Shown piece by piece: positions 25,085 through 33,124 of a stretch of DNA of 64,000 bases. Position 1 is the stretch's first letter, and every line of letters starts with the position of its first letter. The notes below the pieces were generated by a model. That model made no database searches and was not told the DNA's origin. It was given only the letters and a program-made list of their open reading frames with translations. A program made the translations under genes and the position numbers. This DNA is from a virus. The DNA is taken from positions 124,001 through 188,000 of the IMG/VR virus record IMGVR_UViG_3300026292_000003; one strand, written 5' to 3'.

Positions 25085-25190
25085 AATTGTTGAATTGTTT
25101 ATGTCAGCACCTATGGAATTACAGATAATATTATTATTTGGTATTGTAGTAGCTATATATGAAGTAGTAAAAAAGAAGGATAAATATTAA
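25077..25190 (+). CDS. 37-residue membrane micro-protein
   Basis: ATG 25077 opens a 37-residue frame overlapping the HD gene by 8 bp. Residues 13-30 are hydrophobic (MELQIILLFGIVVAIYEV) and the tail is Lys-rich, a typical single-span topology. Function unknown. Confidence 0.5.
   Translation: MIEIVELFMSAPMELQIILLFGIVVAIYEVVKKKDKY
25179..25186 (+). promoter_or_regulatory. Possible T4-type late promoter (GATAAATA)
   Basis: GATAAATA inside the last codons of the micro-protein and 5 bp before ATG 25192. Position is unusual because little room is left for a leader. Confidence 0.35.
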
Positions 25191-25191
25191 T

Positions 25192-25401
25192 ATGATAACA
25201 TTAGAAATGACTATTATTCTTGTTGCATTTACCATTGCCTGTGCATATTTTAATTACAGAAGCGGACATAGAGAAGGTGTAATGCAAGGTATGGAACTTA
25301 CCCTAAGATTGTTACAAGCTGACAATAAAATAAGAATTGTTCGAACCAAAGATGGTAATGAAGAAATTCTACCCATCGAGGTTCATAGTGACAAGTCATA
25401 A
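25192..25401 (+). CDS. Small single-span membrane protein
   Basis: A 69-residue protein with a membrane segment at about 4-20 (LEMTIILVAFTIACAYF) and a charged cytoplasmic tail (RSGHREGVMQGMELTLRLL). It overlaps the next gene's start. Function unknown. Confidence 0.6.
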   Translation: MITLEMTIILVAFTIACAYFNYRSGHREGVMQGMELTLRLLQADNKIRIVRTKDGNEEILPIEVHSDKS

Positions 25402-26218
25402 ATTACTTCCATTAGAAGATATATTTTTATACCAAGAACTTGGTGAATGGCCAATGGTTGATTCACACCTGTTATCTACTACATATAAAGATAGATGGGA
25501 AATGGCTGATAAGCTATTTGCTGAATTAAATAGAGATCTTTTTGATAAAGTAAATGAAGAAAAAGAATACGAACATTGGCAAGATCCAAAAATACCAGAA
25601 AAGAGTTTTTCAAAGAAATATTCAGGTTCAGCATTAAGCTATGATAATGATTATATGGTAGGACCTCACGATTGGGATAATGAGTCAAAAATAGGCGATT
25701 ACGTGCAACGTAGAAAGGCGTATATTTACGATTGGACTAAAGATGGGCTACAACATACTACAGAAGCTATAGATTACTTTGTGGGTATGCATGAAGCTTT
25801 TAAACCGGTACTAGAACACTATTTGTCTGAATGTTATTCTGACCAACTTGATTTAATAGAGAAATTACTTTACAAACTTATGATTATACAGTATAATAAT
25901 CCTAAAGCCACAGAAGAAAACATAGTTCAACATAGGAAGTTCAACACAGAACGTTTTGGTGATGAACATTGTGATGAAACTTTGGGTGGATTACATTTAG
26001 GTGAAAATTATGCTGAATTTAGAGCGAAGAATACAAAGTCAAATAATTGGGAATTGCTACATCAATTAACTAATAATAAGATGTTATGGATGTTTGGAGA
26101 GAATGCAGAACGTAGTGGATTAATACCAACATACCATGGAATGCAACATAACCCAGGAATAGGCTTAAATACTAGATATAGTATAATATTTGATTTACAA
26201 GCAAGATATAAACAATAG
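25388..26218 (+). CDS. 2OG-Fe(II) oxygenase-like protein, second copy
   Basis: The 276-residue protein (GTG 25388, GAGG upstream) ends in an oxygenase-like core: [15 protein letters not shown] (H-x-D about 200-202) and [21 protein letters not shown] (distal His about 255, Arg for 2-oxoglutarate about 265). The N-terminal 180 residues are helical and of unknown fold. Similar motifs appear in collagen-lysyl and prolyl hydroxylase-like phage proteins. It sits directly upstream of clpP. Substrate unknown. Confidence 0.5.
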   Translation: MTSHKLLPLEDIFLYQELGEWPMVDSHLLSTTYKDRWEMADKLFAELNRDLFDKVNEEKEYEHWQDPKIPEKSFSKKYSGSALSYDNDYMVGPHDWDNESKIGDYVQRRKAYIYDWTKDGLQHTTEAIDYFVGMHEAFKPVLEHYLSECYSDQLDLIEKLLYKLMIIQYNNPKATEENIVQHRKFNTERFGDEHCDETLGGLHLGENYAEFRAKNTKSNNWELLHQLTNNKMLWMFGENAERSGLIPTYHGMQHNPGIGLNTRYSIIFDLQARYKQ

Positions 26219-26226
26219 GAGATACA

Positions 26227-26814
26227 ATGCTTATACCAACAGTAATAGAAACAACGGGTCGCGGTGAACGTGCATACGACATTTACAGTCGTTTGCTTAA
26301 AGACCGAATTGTAATGCTTAATGGCGAAGTTAACGACCATTCAGCTCAATTAATAGTAGCACAGATGCTATTTTGTGAGTCACAGAATAATGCAGAAGAT
26401 ATAAATTTTTATATCAATAGCCCAGGCGGTGCAGTAACCGCAGGTCTTGCAATTTACGATACAATGCAGTTTATTAAATCTCCAGTAAGCACAATCGTAT
26501 TAGGTCAGGCTTGTAGTATGGGTAGTTTTCTTGCAATGGCAGGAGAACCAGGTAAACGTAATATATTACCTAATGCTAGAACTATGATTCACCAACCAAG
26601 TGGCGGTGCAGGTGGACAAGCTACAGATATGGAAATACAAGTAAAAGAGATTATTAAAATAAAAGAGAAATTAACAAAAATTTATGAAAAGCATAACACC
26701 GCTAATAAGTCATATGATGAGTTAAGCCAAGCTATGGAGAGAGACAATTATCTAAGTGCAGACGAAGCAGTAGCCTTCGGTTTAGCTGATAAAGTAGTTT
26801 CTAGTAAAACATAG
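26227..26814 (+). CDS. clpP: ATP-dependent Clp protease proteolytic subunit
   Basis: At 195 residues this matches bacterial ClpP (about 195-205). Catalytic Ser is in [11 protein letters not shown] (about 98), His in [11 protein letters not shown] (about 123), and Asp in [12 protein letters not shown] (about 172). INSPGG (about 65-70) is the oxyanion region. It forms the tetradecameric chamber fed by ClpX or ClpA, both encoded in this window. AGGAG precedes the start. A full active protease appears to be encoded, not a scaffold-cleaving derivative. Confidence 0.95.
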   Translation: MLIPTVIETTGRGERAYDIYSRLLKDRIVMLNGEVNDHSAQLIVAQMLFCESQNNAEDINFYINSPGGAVTAGLAIYDTMQFIKSPVSTIVLGQACSMGSFLAMAGEPGKRNILPNARTMIHQPSGGAGGQATDMEIQVKEIIKIKEKLTKIYEKHNTANKSYDELSQAMERDNYLSADEAVAFGLADKVVSSKT

Positions 26815-26891
26815 TACTTTTTAAATCTTAAATATTGAATAAATACATGGCATAGACTATATCTATGTTATTAAAAGAATTGTGAAATTAT

Positions 26892-27251
26892 ATGTATACT
26901 TACAATGCGAAACTAATCAGGGTCATTGATGGTGATACTGTAGATTTAGAAATCGATCTAGGGTTTGATCTATCTATTAGACAGCGACTTAAACTATATG
27001 GTGTAGGTACACCTGATAGTAGATCAGCTGATACTGATACAAAACAAAAAGGCTTAGAAGCTAAACAACGTCTTACTGAATTACTACCAAGACAGTTTAA
27101 GATTACCACTATCCTTAATAAAAGAGGAAAGTATGGTAGAGTGTTAGGTACTATATTCCTAACAGATAAAGATACAGGTAAAGAAGTAAACGTTAACGAA
27201 CTAATGGTCACAGAAGGCCATGCAGTTAAGTATACTATTCAAGGGAAATAA
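26892..27251 (+). CDS. Thermonuclease-like protein (SNase fold), cytoplasmic
   Basis: A 119-residue SNase domain without a signal peptide: LIRVIDGDTVDLEIDLGF (about 8-25), LKLYGVGTPDSR (about 34-45; the usual YGVDTPE Asp is Gly here), and GKYGRVLGTIFL (about 78-89). The lost Asp suggests weak or altered nuclease activity. It is 77 bp downstream of clpP, with an AATAAATAC late-like element at about 26838. It differs from the exported thermonuclease at 15308. Confidence 0.75.
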   Translation: MYTYNAKLIRVIDGDTVDLEIDLGFDLSIRQRLKLYGVGTPDSRSADTDTKQKGLEAKQRLTELLPRQFKITTILNKRGKYGRVLGTIFLTDKDTGKEVNVNELMVTEGHAVKYTIQGK

Positions 27252-27254
27252 TAT

Positions 27255-29024
27255 ATGAGGTATTTTGGTTATTGGACAATATTAGTAGCATTGGCAATCA
27301 GTGCAGTAGCGGCCTACTACAGTATCGTTGGCCTAGTTGCTATATTTTCTGCGGCTATGATACCTATTATTATCATGGGTTCCGTATTAGAAATTGGTAA
27401 ACTAACGTCGGCAGTTTGGTTACACTTAAATTGGCGGCAGGCACCCATTCTTATTAAAACGTATCTATCCGTGGCAGTATTGTTGCTTATGTTTATCACA
27501 AGTATGGGTATATTTGGCTTTTTAAGTAAAGCACATATCCAGCAAACAAGTCTAGCCACGGAGAACGTAGCACAAATAGAAATTATTGAAGATAGTATTG
27601 TTAGAATCAAACAAGACGTAGTTAGATTTGAAAATAAAATTAAAGAATATGAGAACAAAGATGATAAAATTGATACTACAATACAAGATAAGATTGCACT
27701 AGAGCAAGAAAGAATTAATACCGCATATGACGGTGTTAATCCTTCTATTGAAGAGTTAAACAAACGTATTGAAAAGCAGTTAGCTGACAGAGAAAAGACT
27801 ATTGAACCATACACACGTGAATTAGATAAGATTCAAAGTGATTTAGCATTAATAGATCAATATGTAGCAGATGAAGAAATTAAAAAGCTACAAGGTATGA
27901 TTGGTGCTAGGCAAGATGGTAGATATGGTAGTAGAACTGCTAAAGCAGTTAAAGAGTATAGAGAAACTTTAAATACACGTAAAGACGAAATTTTAAAAAT
28001 TATAAACAACATAAAAACACAGGAAGATCCAGTAATTACTGATGCTAGAAATGAGATCAAGAGACTAAGAGCATTAGCAGAACAACAGATTGCTGATTCA
28101 AATGAATTGATTACTAGACTCAGATCACAGTTAGGCCAGGGGCAAGTAGAAGATAGTACAGAAGAGATAATACTATTAAGAGATAATATTAATGCATCTA
28201 ACACAGAACTCAGCGAATTATATACTAAAAAAATTGCGTTAGAGGGAGAGAGTAGACAATTAGAAGCAGAAGTAGGCCCGGTTAAATATATTGCAGAATT
28301 AATATATGGCGACGAAGCAACAAGAAATATGCTGGAAGACGCCGTTAGATTTGTTATGTTAATTCTTGTGTTTGTTTTTGACCCGTTGGCCATTGTACTT
28401 GTTATTTCAGGTATCATATTGGTAGAAAGGAATGCCAGGCCAGGCAAAAAGACAAAAATCTTAAATGAAAAAACAGTACAAGAAGAACAAGCTAAACCTA
28501 TCAAAGACAGCGACATCGGAGAAAATGATACAGATATTGAGAGCGGGCCAGAAGCTACCGAAGAGTCTGATGTACAAGATGAAATTCTGGAACAAGAAGA
28601 AGTAATTGAACGTGTTCCTATGACAGAGGAAGAAGAGTATGCCAATGCAGGTATCACTAAAGAAGAAGCAGAAAAAGATCCTGAAATCTACAAAGACGAA
28701 GAAGGCAAAGAATATACAGTTGATGCAAAAACTGGAGAACGTAAGTATGTAATCAACAAAGTACAATGGGAACTAAATAAAAAAGAGAGAGCGGCGGCAA
28801 GAAAAGAAAAGAAACAATTAGTAGATAAAATTGTTGCTGAAATGAGAAGTACAGGAAGTTGGCCAGGTACAAGCTATATGGAAGGCGAAGGTGTTGTTAA
28901 AAAGAAAATTGAACAAATATTTGCCGACGATGCATCTTTAGAGTTAAAAGAACTTATGTCAAGAGCAGATGATTCAGTACTACAAGAAGTATATAACGAA
29001 ATATTAAAAGATACTAAAAAATGA
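27255..29024 (+). CDS. Large coiled-coil inner-membrane protein with peptidoglycan-binding-like motif
   Basis: The 589-residue protein has N-terminal membrane helices (about 5-45 and 72-95), a long coiled coil (about 105-340), a short peptidoglycan-binding-like motif inside it (KKLQGMIGARQDGRYGSRTAKAV, about 212-234), a further membrane pair (about 363-390), and an acidic Glu-rich cytoplasmic tail. Similar proteins exist in T4-like cyanophages without known function. It may span the envelope or scaffold the membrane in infected cells. Four-base spacing from the thermonuclease. Confidence 0.65.
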   Translation: MRYFGYWTILVALAISAVAAYYSIVGLVAIFSAAMIPIIIMGSVLEIGKLTSAVWLHLNWRQAPILIKTYLSVAVLLLMFITSMGIFGFLSKAHIQQTSLATENVAQIEIIEDSIVRIKQDVVRFENKIKEYENKDDKIDTTIQDKIALEQERINTAYDGVNPSIEELNKRIEKQLADREKTIEPYTRELDKIQSDLALIDQYVADEEIKKLQGMIGARQDGRYGSRTAKAVKEYRETLNTRKDEILKIINNIKTQEDPVITDARNEIKRLRALAEQQIADSNELITRLRSQLGQGQVEDSTEEIILLRDNINASNTELSELYTKKIALEGESRQLEAEVGPVKYIAELIYGDEATRNMLEDAVRFVMLILVFVFDPLAIVLVISGIILVERNARPGKKTKILNEKTVQEEQAKPIKDSDIGENDTDIESGPEATEESDVQDEILEQEEVIERVPMTEEEEYANAGITKEEAEKDPEIYKDEEGKEYTVDAKTGERKYVINKVQWELNKKERAAARKEKKQLVDKIVAEMRSTGSWPGTSYMEGEGVVKKKIEQIFADDASLELKELMSRADDSVLQEVYNEILKDTKK

Positions 29025-29473
29025 AATTAGATAATAGTTCTTATACGGTTACTCCTCCAGATCTAATGTTAACAGAACACGGTGTAAGTATTCTAGTTTC
29101 TAGTACCGACGAAAAGTTAATAAAAAAAGTAAAAGATATATTTGAAAAATATATCGCAACAAGCATTGTATTCTATATACAACAAAAACCAACAAACTCA
29201 AATACCCTACCATGGCTATGGAATGTATCAAAAACTTGTGAATTTATGATCATTGATCTTGATACCTGTGCAGAACCAGATATAATTGCAGGATTAATGA
29301 AATCAAGAGACGGTGAGAATACTGTACTATTTTACAGTGATAAGTACACTAGAAGAGATACAATAAAACTAATAAACGCAACAGGCGAAAATTTAGTAGT
29401 CACTAGGATGGAAGATATACATAACTATATAAGGTTACAAATGAACCCAGAGTATTTTGATGAGACCAAATGA
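29021..29473 (+). CDS. Conserved phage-type protein of unknown function
   Basis: A 150-residue alpha/beta protein with receiver-like alternation (GVSILVSSTDEKLIKKVKDIF, CEFMIIDLDTCAEPDIIAGLM, NTVLFYSDKY). An IIDLD segment sits where a response regulator holds its phosphorylated Asp, but the Lys of that family is not evident. It overlaps clpX by 14 bp and the membrane-protein gene by 4 bp, linking it to both. Confidence 0.5.
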   Translation: MKLDNSSYTVTPPDLMLTEHGVSILVSSTDEKLIKKVKDIFEKYIATSIVFYIQQKPTNSNTLPWLWNVSKTCEFMIIDLDTCAEPDIIAGLMKSRDGENTVLFYSDKYTRRDTIKLINATGENLVVTRMEDIHNYIRLQMNPEYFDETK

Positions 29474-30671
29474 TATAATCTGCAATTTTTGCGGAAAAAG
29501 TAGAACCCAAGTAAAAAAATTATTAGCAGGTGAGAATTCTAATCACATCTGTTCAGATTGCGTTGAGCTATGTTATGGTATTCTACAAAACAATGAAGTT
29601 AAAATAGAAAACACAATTCAAAAGAAATTTGTTCTTCCTACACCTAGAGAAATACACAAACATTTAGATGATTATGTTATAAGTCAAGATAAAGCAAAAA
29701 AGACTTTAAGTGTAGCAGTATATAATCATTATAAGAGAATAACATCAAATACAAAAACAAAATTACAAAAAGGCAACGTGTTTATGGCAGGTCCTACAGG
29801 AACTGGTAAAACACTAATGGCACAAACACTAGCCAATCATTTAGATGTACCATTTGTAGTTACTGATGCTACAGTTATTACAGAAAGTGGATACGCAGGT
29901 GAAGATGCAGAAGTGTTAATACACAAATTGTTTCAAGCGGCAGATTATGATATAGAAAGAGCAGAACGTGGAATAATATATATTGACGAAATAGATAAAA
30001 AAGCAAAACGTAATGATTTTGTTAGTTTAAGCAGAGATGTAAGTGGAGAAGGAGTTCAACAAAGTTTATTAAAACTAATAGAAGGTTCTAAAGTAACAGT
30101 ACCTAACAAGCCTCAAAGTAACCCAGAAAAAGTAGTTGTTGATACAACAAATATATTGTTTATTGTTGGTGGTGCATTTGTTGGGTTAGATGAAGTAGTT
30201 GCTAATAGACTTGGTAAATCAAAAATTGGTTTTAATGGCGAAGAAGGACATAAGATAGAAAATTGGACAGATTACTTACAAACTAAAGACTTGGTAAAGT
30301 ATGGATTAATACCAGAGTTTATTGGTAGATTTGCAAGTACTAACGTGTTAAGTAATTTAACCAAGGAAGACCTGGTAAAGATATTAATAGAACCAAAAGA
30401 TGCTATAGTAGAGCAGATCAAAGAGTTATTTTTACTTGACAAAATACAAATAGAGTTTAAAATGGAAGCATTGGAAGAGGTAGCAGATATAGCAATAAAA
30501 GAAGAAATTGGAGCCAGAGGGTTACGTAAGATACTCGATGGTGCATTACTTGAATTGCAATATAGATTACCAGAATTATTTAACGAAGGTATAAGAAAAA
30601 TTATTATTACAAAGAATGTTATTTCTAAAAACGAAGAACCACACTATATCAAAGGCAAAAATGCAACATAA
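29460..30671 (+). CDS. clpX: ATP-dependent Clp protease ATP-binding subunit ClpX
   Basis: The 403-residue protein (ATG 29460; TTG 29457 just upstream) is full-length ClpX. Cys residues 8, 11, 31 and 34 form the N-terminal zinc finger; Walker A GPTGTGKT (110-117), Walker B IIYIDEIDK (about 170-178), sensor 2 GARGLR (about 353). The ClpP-docking IGF loop is present (SKIGFNGEEG, about 257). It unfolds tagged proteins and feeds ClpP; ssrA-tagged products are classic clients. It overlaps the infC start by 11 bp, linking proteolysis and translation genes in one operon. Confidence 0.96.
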   Translation: MRPNDIICNFCGKSRTQVKKLLAGENSNHICSDCVELCYGILQNNEVKIENTIQKKFVLPTPREIHKHLDDYVISQDKAKKTLSVAVYNHYKRITSNTKTKLQKGNVFMAGPTGTGKTLMAQTLANHLDVPFVVTDATVITESGYAGEDAEVLIHKLFQAADYDIERAERGIIYIDEIDKKAKRNDFVSLSRDVSGEGVQQSLLKLIEGSKVTVPNKPQSNPEKVVVDTTNILFIVGGAFVGLDEVVANRLGKSKIGFNGEEGHKIENWTDYLQTKDLVKYGLIPEFIGRFASTNVLSNLTKEDLVKILIEPKDAIVEQIKELFLLDKIQIEFKMEALEEVADIAIKEEIGARGLRKILDGALLELQYRLPELFNEGIRKIIITKNVISKNEEPHYIKGKNAT

Positions 30672-31182
30672 ACGTTTTAAGAGAAAAGATCTGAAGCCTT
30701 TATATACTGCTAACGAAAGAATTAGATTTCCAGAAATTAGAGTTTCCTTACCAGATGGCGATAGTCAGGTCATGTCTACAAAGGAAGCCTTAGCAAAAGC
30801 AAAAGAAATGCAGTTAGACTTAATACTAATAGCTGAAAAAGCACAGCCACCAGTATGTAGAATAGTCTCACTCAATAAACATTTGTATGAGCTAAAGCAA
30901 AAAGAAAAACTGGCTAAAAAGAAACAACGCGAAAGCATTGTAGAAGTCAAAGAAATACGTATGGGTGTTAATATTGATACTCATGATTTGGAAACAAAAG
31001 CTAATATGGCTCGTAAGTTCTTAGACAAAAATAATAAACTAACAGTTATAGTGACAATGAAAGGCAGAGAACGTAGTAGGCCGGAGTCTGCTAAAGAAGT
31101 ACTAAATACATTTGCTGATAAACTTGGAATTAAATACGAGCAAGTCAGTATTCAGAGTCACAGAATAACTGGAAAAACATAG
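30661..31182 (+). CDS. infC: Translation initiation factor IF-3
   Basis: At 173 residues this is full-length IF-3 (typical 170-180). The N-domain has NERIRFPEIRV and the C-cap PPVCRIV; the linker is Lys-rich (KKKQRE), and the C-domain has VKEIRMGVNIDTHDLETKANMA and KGRERSRPE. IF-3 binds the 30S subunit, prevents subunit joining and proofreads start codons. ATG 30661 (AAAGG upstream) is within clpX. Placed directly before rpsU, it would let the phage bias initiation toward its own mRNAs, many of which use GTG or TTG starts. Confidence 0.95.
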   Translation: MQHKRFKRKDLKPLYTANERIRFPEIRVSLPDGDSQVMSTKEALAKAKEMQLDLILIAEKAQPPVCRIVSLNKHLYELKQKEKLAKKKQRESIVEVKEIRMGVNIDTHDLETKANMARKFLDKNNKLTVIVTMKGRERSRPESAKEVLNTFADKLGIKYEQVSIQSHRITGKT

Positions 31183-31188
31183 AAAAAT

Positions 31189-31476
31189 ATGGCATATAAT
31201 AGAAATAATAAAAATTACACCAGTAGTTGGCAGTCAAACGATAGACGCCCTAGACGTGAAGATAAACCTAAAGTTGGAGGTCTAACCGTTGAAGTAAGAA
31301 ACGGAAATCTTGAACAGGCTTTAAGAAGACTGAAAAAGATGATAGCCAAAGAAGGTTTAATGCAAGAAGTTCGTGACCGTAGATACTTTATAAGTAATAC
31401 GGAAAAAAGACTGAAAGCAGAAGCGGCTGGAAAAGCTAGACATCGTAGACGTATCGCTAAAGATAATCCAAAGTAA
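31189..31476 (+). CDS. rpsU: Ribosomal protein bS21
   Basis: A 95-residue bS21 with the full conserved block VEVRNGNLEQALRRLKKM (about 30-47), EVRDRRYFISNTEKR (about 56-70) and a basic tail, preceded by a 25-residue N-terminal extension of Asn, Arg and Ser. bS21 sits near the anti-Shine-Dalgarno on the 30S subunit and assists initiation. Six bases separate it from infC, so initiation factor and ribosomal protein are co-expressed. Phage bS21 is known in pelagiphages. Confidence 0.96.
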   Translation: MAYNRNNKNYTSSWQSNDRRPRREDKPKVGGLTVEVRNGNLEQALRRLKKMIAKEGLMQEVRDRRYFISNTEKRLKAEAAGKARHRRRIAKDNPK

Positions 31477-31493
31477 ATCTTATACTTTTATAG

Positions 31494-31501
31494 TATAAAT
31501 A
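31494..31501 (+). promoter_or_regulatory. T4-type late promoter (TATAAATA, perfect consensus)
   Basis: TATAAATA in the 47-bp gap between rpsU and clpS, 22 bp before the start of clpS, with AGGAGG at 31511. A perfect match to the T4 late promoter. Confidence 0.7.
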
Positions 31502-31523
31502 TAGTGTAGTAGGAGGTATAGTT

Positions 31524-31826
31524 ATGACAAGAACTCAAGAGACGGGTGTTGCAGAGATTACCAAGTTAAAATCTCCACCTAAGTATTGTGTAATATTACT
31601 CAATGACGATTCTACTCCTATGGAGTTTGTTATTAATATATGTCAAACTATATTCAACAAGACTAAAGCAAAAGCAGAAGCTATTACATTAGAAGTACAT
31701 AAAAAAGGTAAAGGCGTAGCAGGAGTTTATAGTTACGAAGTAGCAGAACAGAAATGTGTAGAAACTGTAACCGAAGCAAGAAGAAACGGCTTTCCTTTAG
31801 ATGTTACATTAGAAAAAACAGAGTAA
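31524..31826 (+). CDS. clpS: ATP-dependent Clp protease adaptor ClpS
   Basis: The 100-residue adaptor shows all hallmarks: PPKYCVILLNDDSTPMEFV (about 18-36, with the two Asp that bind the N-degron amine), the helix QTIFNKTKAKAEAITLEVHKKGKGVAGVYSYE (His about 60), and the tail ARRNGFPLDVTLE. ClpS delivers N-degron proteins to ClpA and blocks ssrA-tag degradation by ClpAP. ClpA is encoded at 54107. Strong ribosome site (AGGAGG). Confidence 0.95.
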   Translation: MTRTQETGVAEITKLKSPPKYCVILLNDDSTPMEFVINICQTIFNKTKAKAEAITLEVHKKGKGVAGVYSYEVAEQKCVETVTEARRNGFPLDVTLEKTE

Positions 31827-31838
31827 GTTAAAACAAAT

Positions 31839-32408
31839 ATGAAAATCGCAATCACGCAACGTGTGATTGACTTTCGAAATGGTCCATATGACAGCATAGA
31901 TCACGGATTTTATGATATGTTCAATGGACATATATTAAGGCCCATTCCAAACCACTTAGATCATTATCAGACAGAAATAATAGTCAGCAGTGATATTGTA
32001 GTGTTTACAGGTGGCAATAGTATGATACCTGGAAATTGGCAATATAATGAAAACAGATTAAGAGTCGAAAAGCACACGTTAGATTTAGCAAGATTATATA
32101 ACAAACCTATTTTAGGAATAAGCAGAGGATGCCAATTCTTGACCGTAAGTCTTGGCGGTAGTATTAAAGAAAATGGTAGACATAAGGAAGATCATATCGT
32201 ATATTATAATGATAGTGAAGTTAAAGTTTGTAGTAGGCATGAAGAGATATTAGATAAAATACCTACAGGTGCCACTTGTTTAGCTACAGATAAAGATGGT
32301 AATTGCGAAAGTTGGAAATTAGATAACATTATAACAGTATTATGGCACCCAGAAAGAATGAATACACATTGGCTACCATATGAAGCATATGGAATATTAG
32401 GAATATAA
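31839..32408 (+). CDS. Class I glutamine amidotransferase-like protein (C26 type)
   Basis: The 189-residue protein has a GATase core: VVFTGGNS (about 54-61), nucleophile elbow GISRGCQFLTVSLGG (about 87-101; Cys about 92), and LWHPERMN (about 168-175) carrying His and Glu of the triad. These enzymes hydrolyse gamma-glutamyl bonds or release ammonia. No partner synthetase is adjacent, so a stand-alone gamma-glutamyl hydrolase (PuuD-like) is plausible. Thirteen bases downstream of clpS. Confidence 0.75.
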   Translation: MKIAITQRVIDFRNGPYDSIDHGFYDMFNGHILRPIPNHLDHYQTEIIVSSDIVVFTGGNSMIPGNWQYNENRLRVEKHTLDLARLYNKPILGISRGCQFLTVSLGGSIKENGRHKEDHIVYYNDSEVKVCSRHEEILDKIPTGATCLATDKDGNCESWKLDNIITVLWHPERMNTHWLPYEAYGILGI

Positions 32409-32684
32409 ATGATAAAAATATTAAATTTTTTTAAAGAAAGCTATGCTAAAGATAGGCTAGCCTTTTATGCAGAAATAGTAGAGACAACAGTTCTTATTAT
32501 GGCAAGTGCAATATTAAGTTTTACAATACTTGACCCTGCTACAGAAATTTTTATTCCATTATATTTGCTAGGTAGTATACTTGCAGTATTCAGTACATAC
32601 AGACGTGGTAGTAGTGCAGTTGTACTATGTACGTGGTTTACTCTAATGAACGGCTGGGCTTTTATACAGTTGTTTATATTATAA
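32409..32684 (+). CDS. Small three-helix membrane protein
   Basis: A 91-residue protein with hydrophobic segments at about 25-44 (VLIMASAILSFTILD), 50-63 and 74-90, and a charged N-terminus. Starts immediately after the amidotransferase stop. Function unknown. Confidence 0.6.
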   Translation: MIKILNFFKESYAKDRLAFYAEIVETTVLIMASAILSFTILDPATEIFIPLYLLGSILAVFSTYRRGSSAVVLCTWFTLMNGWAFIQLFIL

Positions 32685-32695
32685 GGATTATTTAA

Positions 32696-33124
32696 ATGAA
32701 AATAGGATTTACTTGTTCAACATTTGATTTACTACACGCCGGGCATATTGCTATGTTGCGAGAAGCTAAAGCACAATGTGATTATTTAATAATAGGATTG
32801 CAAACAGATCCTACAATAAGCAGACCAACAAAGAATTCACCTATACAAACAGTTGTAGAAAGATATACACAATTAAAAGCAGTAGGGTATGTAGATGAAA
32901 TAATTCCATATACTACTGAACAAGATTTAGAAGATATACTTTCTATGTATAATATTGATGTAAGGGTATTAGGAGAAGAATATAGAGAAAAAGATTTTAC
33001 AGGAAAAGATATCTGTAAGCAGAGAGATATTGCTCTATACTTTAATAAGCGAGATCACAGGTTCAGTTCAACAGAATTGAGGCAACGTGTTAACACAAAG
33101 GAAATGAAAAATGAGAGTGCGTGA
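32696..33124 (+). CDS. Cytidylyltransferase-like nucleotidyltransferase (TagD type)
   Basis: The 142-residue protein starts with GFTCSTFDLLHAGHIAML (about 3-20), containing the nucleotide-binding H-x-G-H, has an RYTQLKAVGYVDEII segment (about 61-75) and ends with RFSSTELRQRV, the ISSTxxR-type phosphate-binding motif. The family transfers CMP to glycerol-3-phosphate or related phosphates. It may build a modified nucleotide or surface precursor. AAGGA precedes ATG 32696; its end overlaps guaC by 14 bp. Confidence 0.85.
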   Translation: MKIGFTCSTFDLLHAGHIAMLREAKAQCDYLIIGLQTDPTISRPTKNSPIQTVVERYTQLKAVGYVDEIIPYTTEQDLEDILSMYNIDVRVLGEEYREKDFTGKDICKQRDIALYFNKRDHRFSSTELRQRVNTKEMKNESA

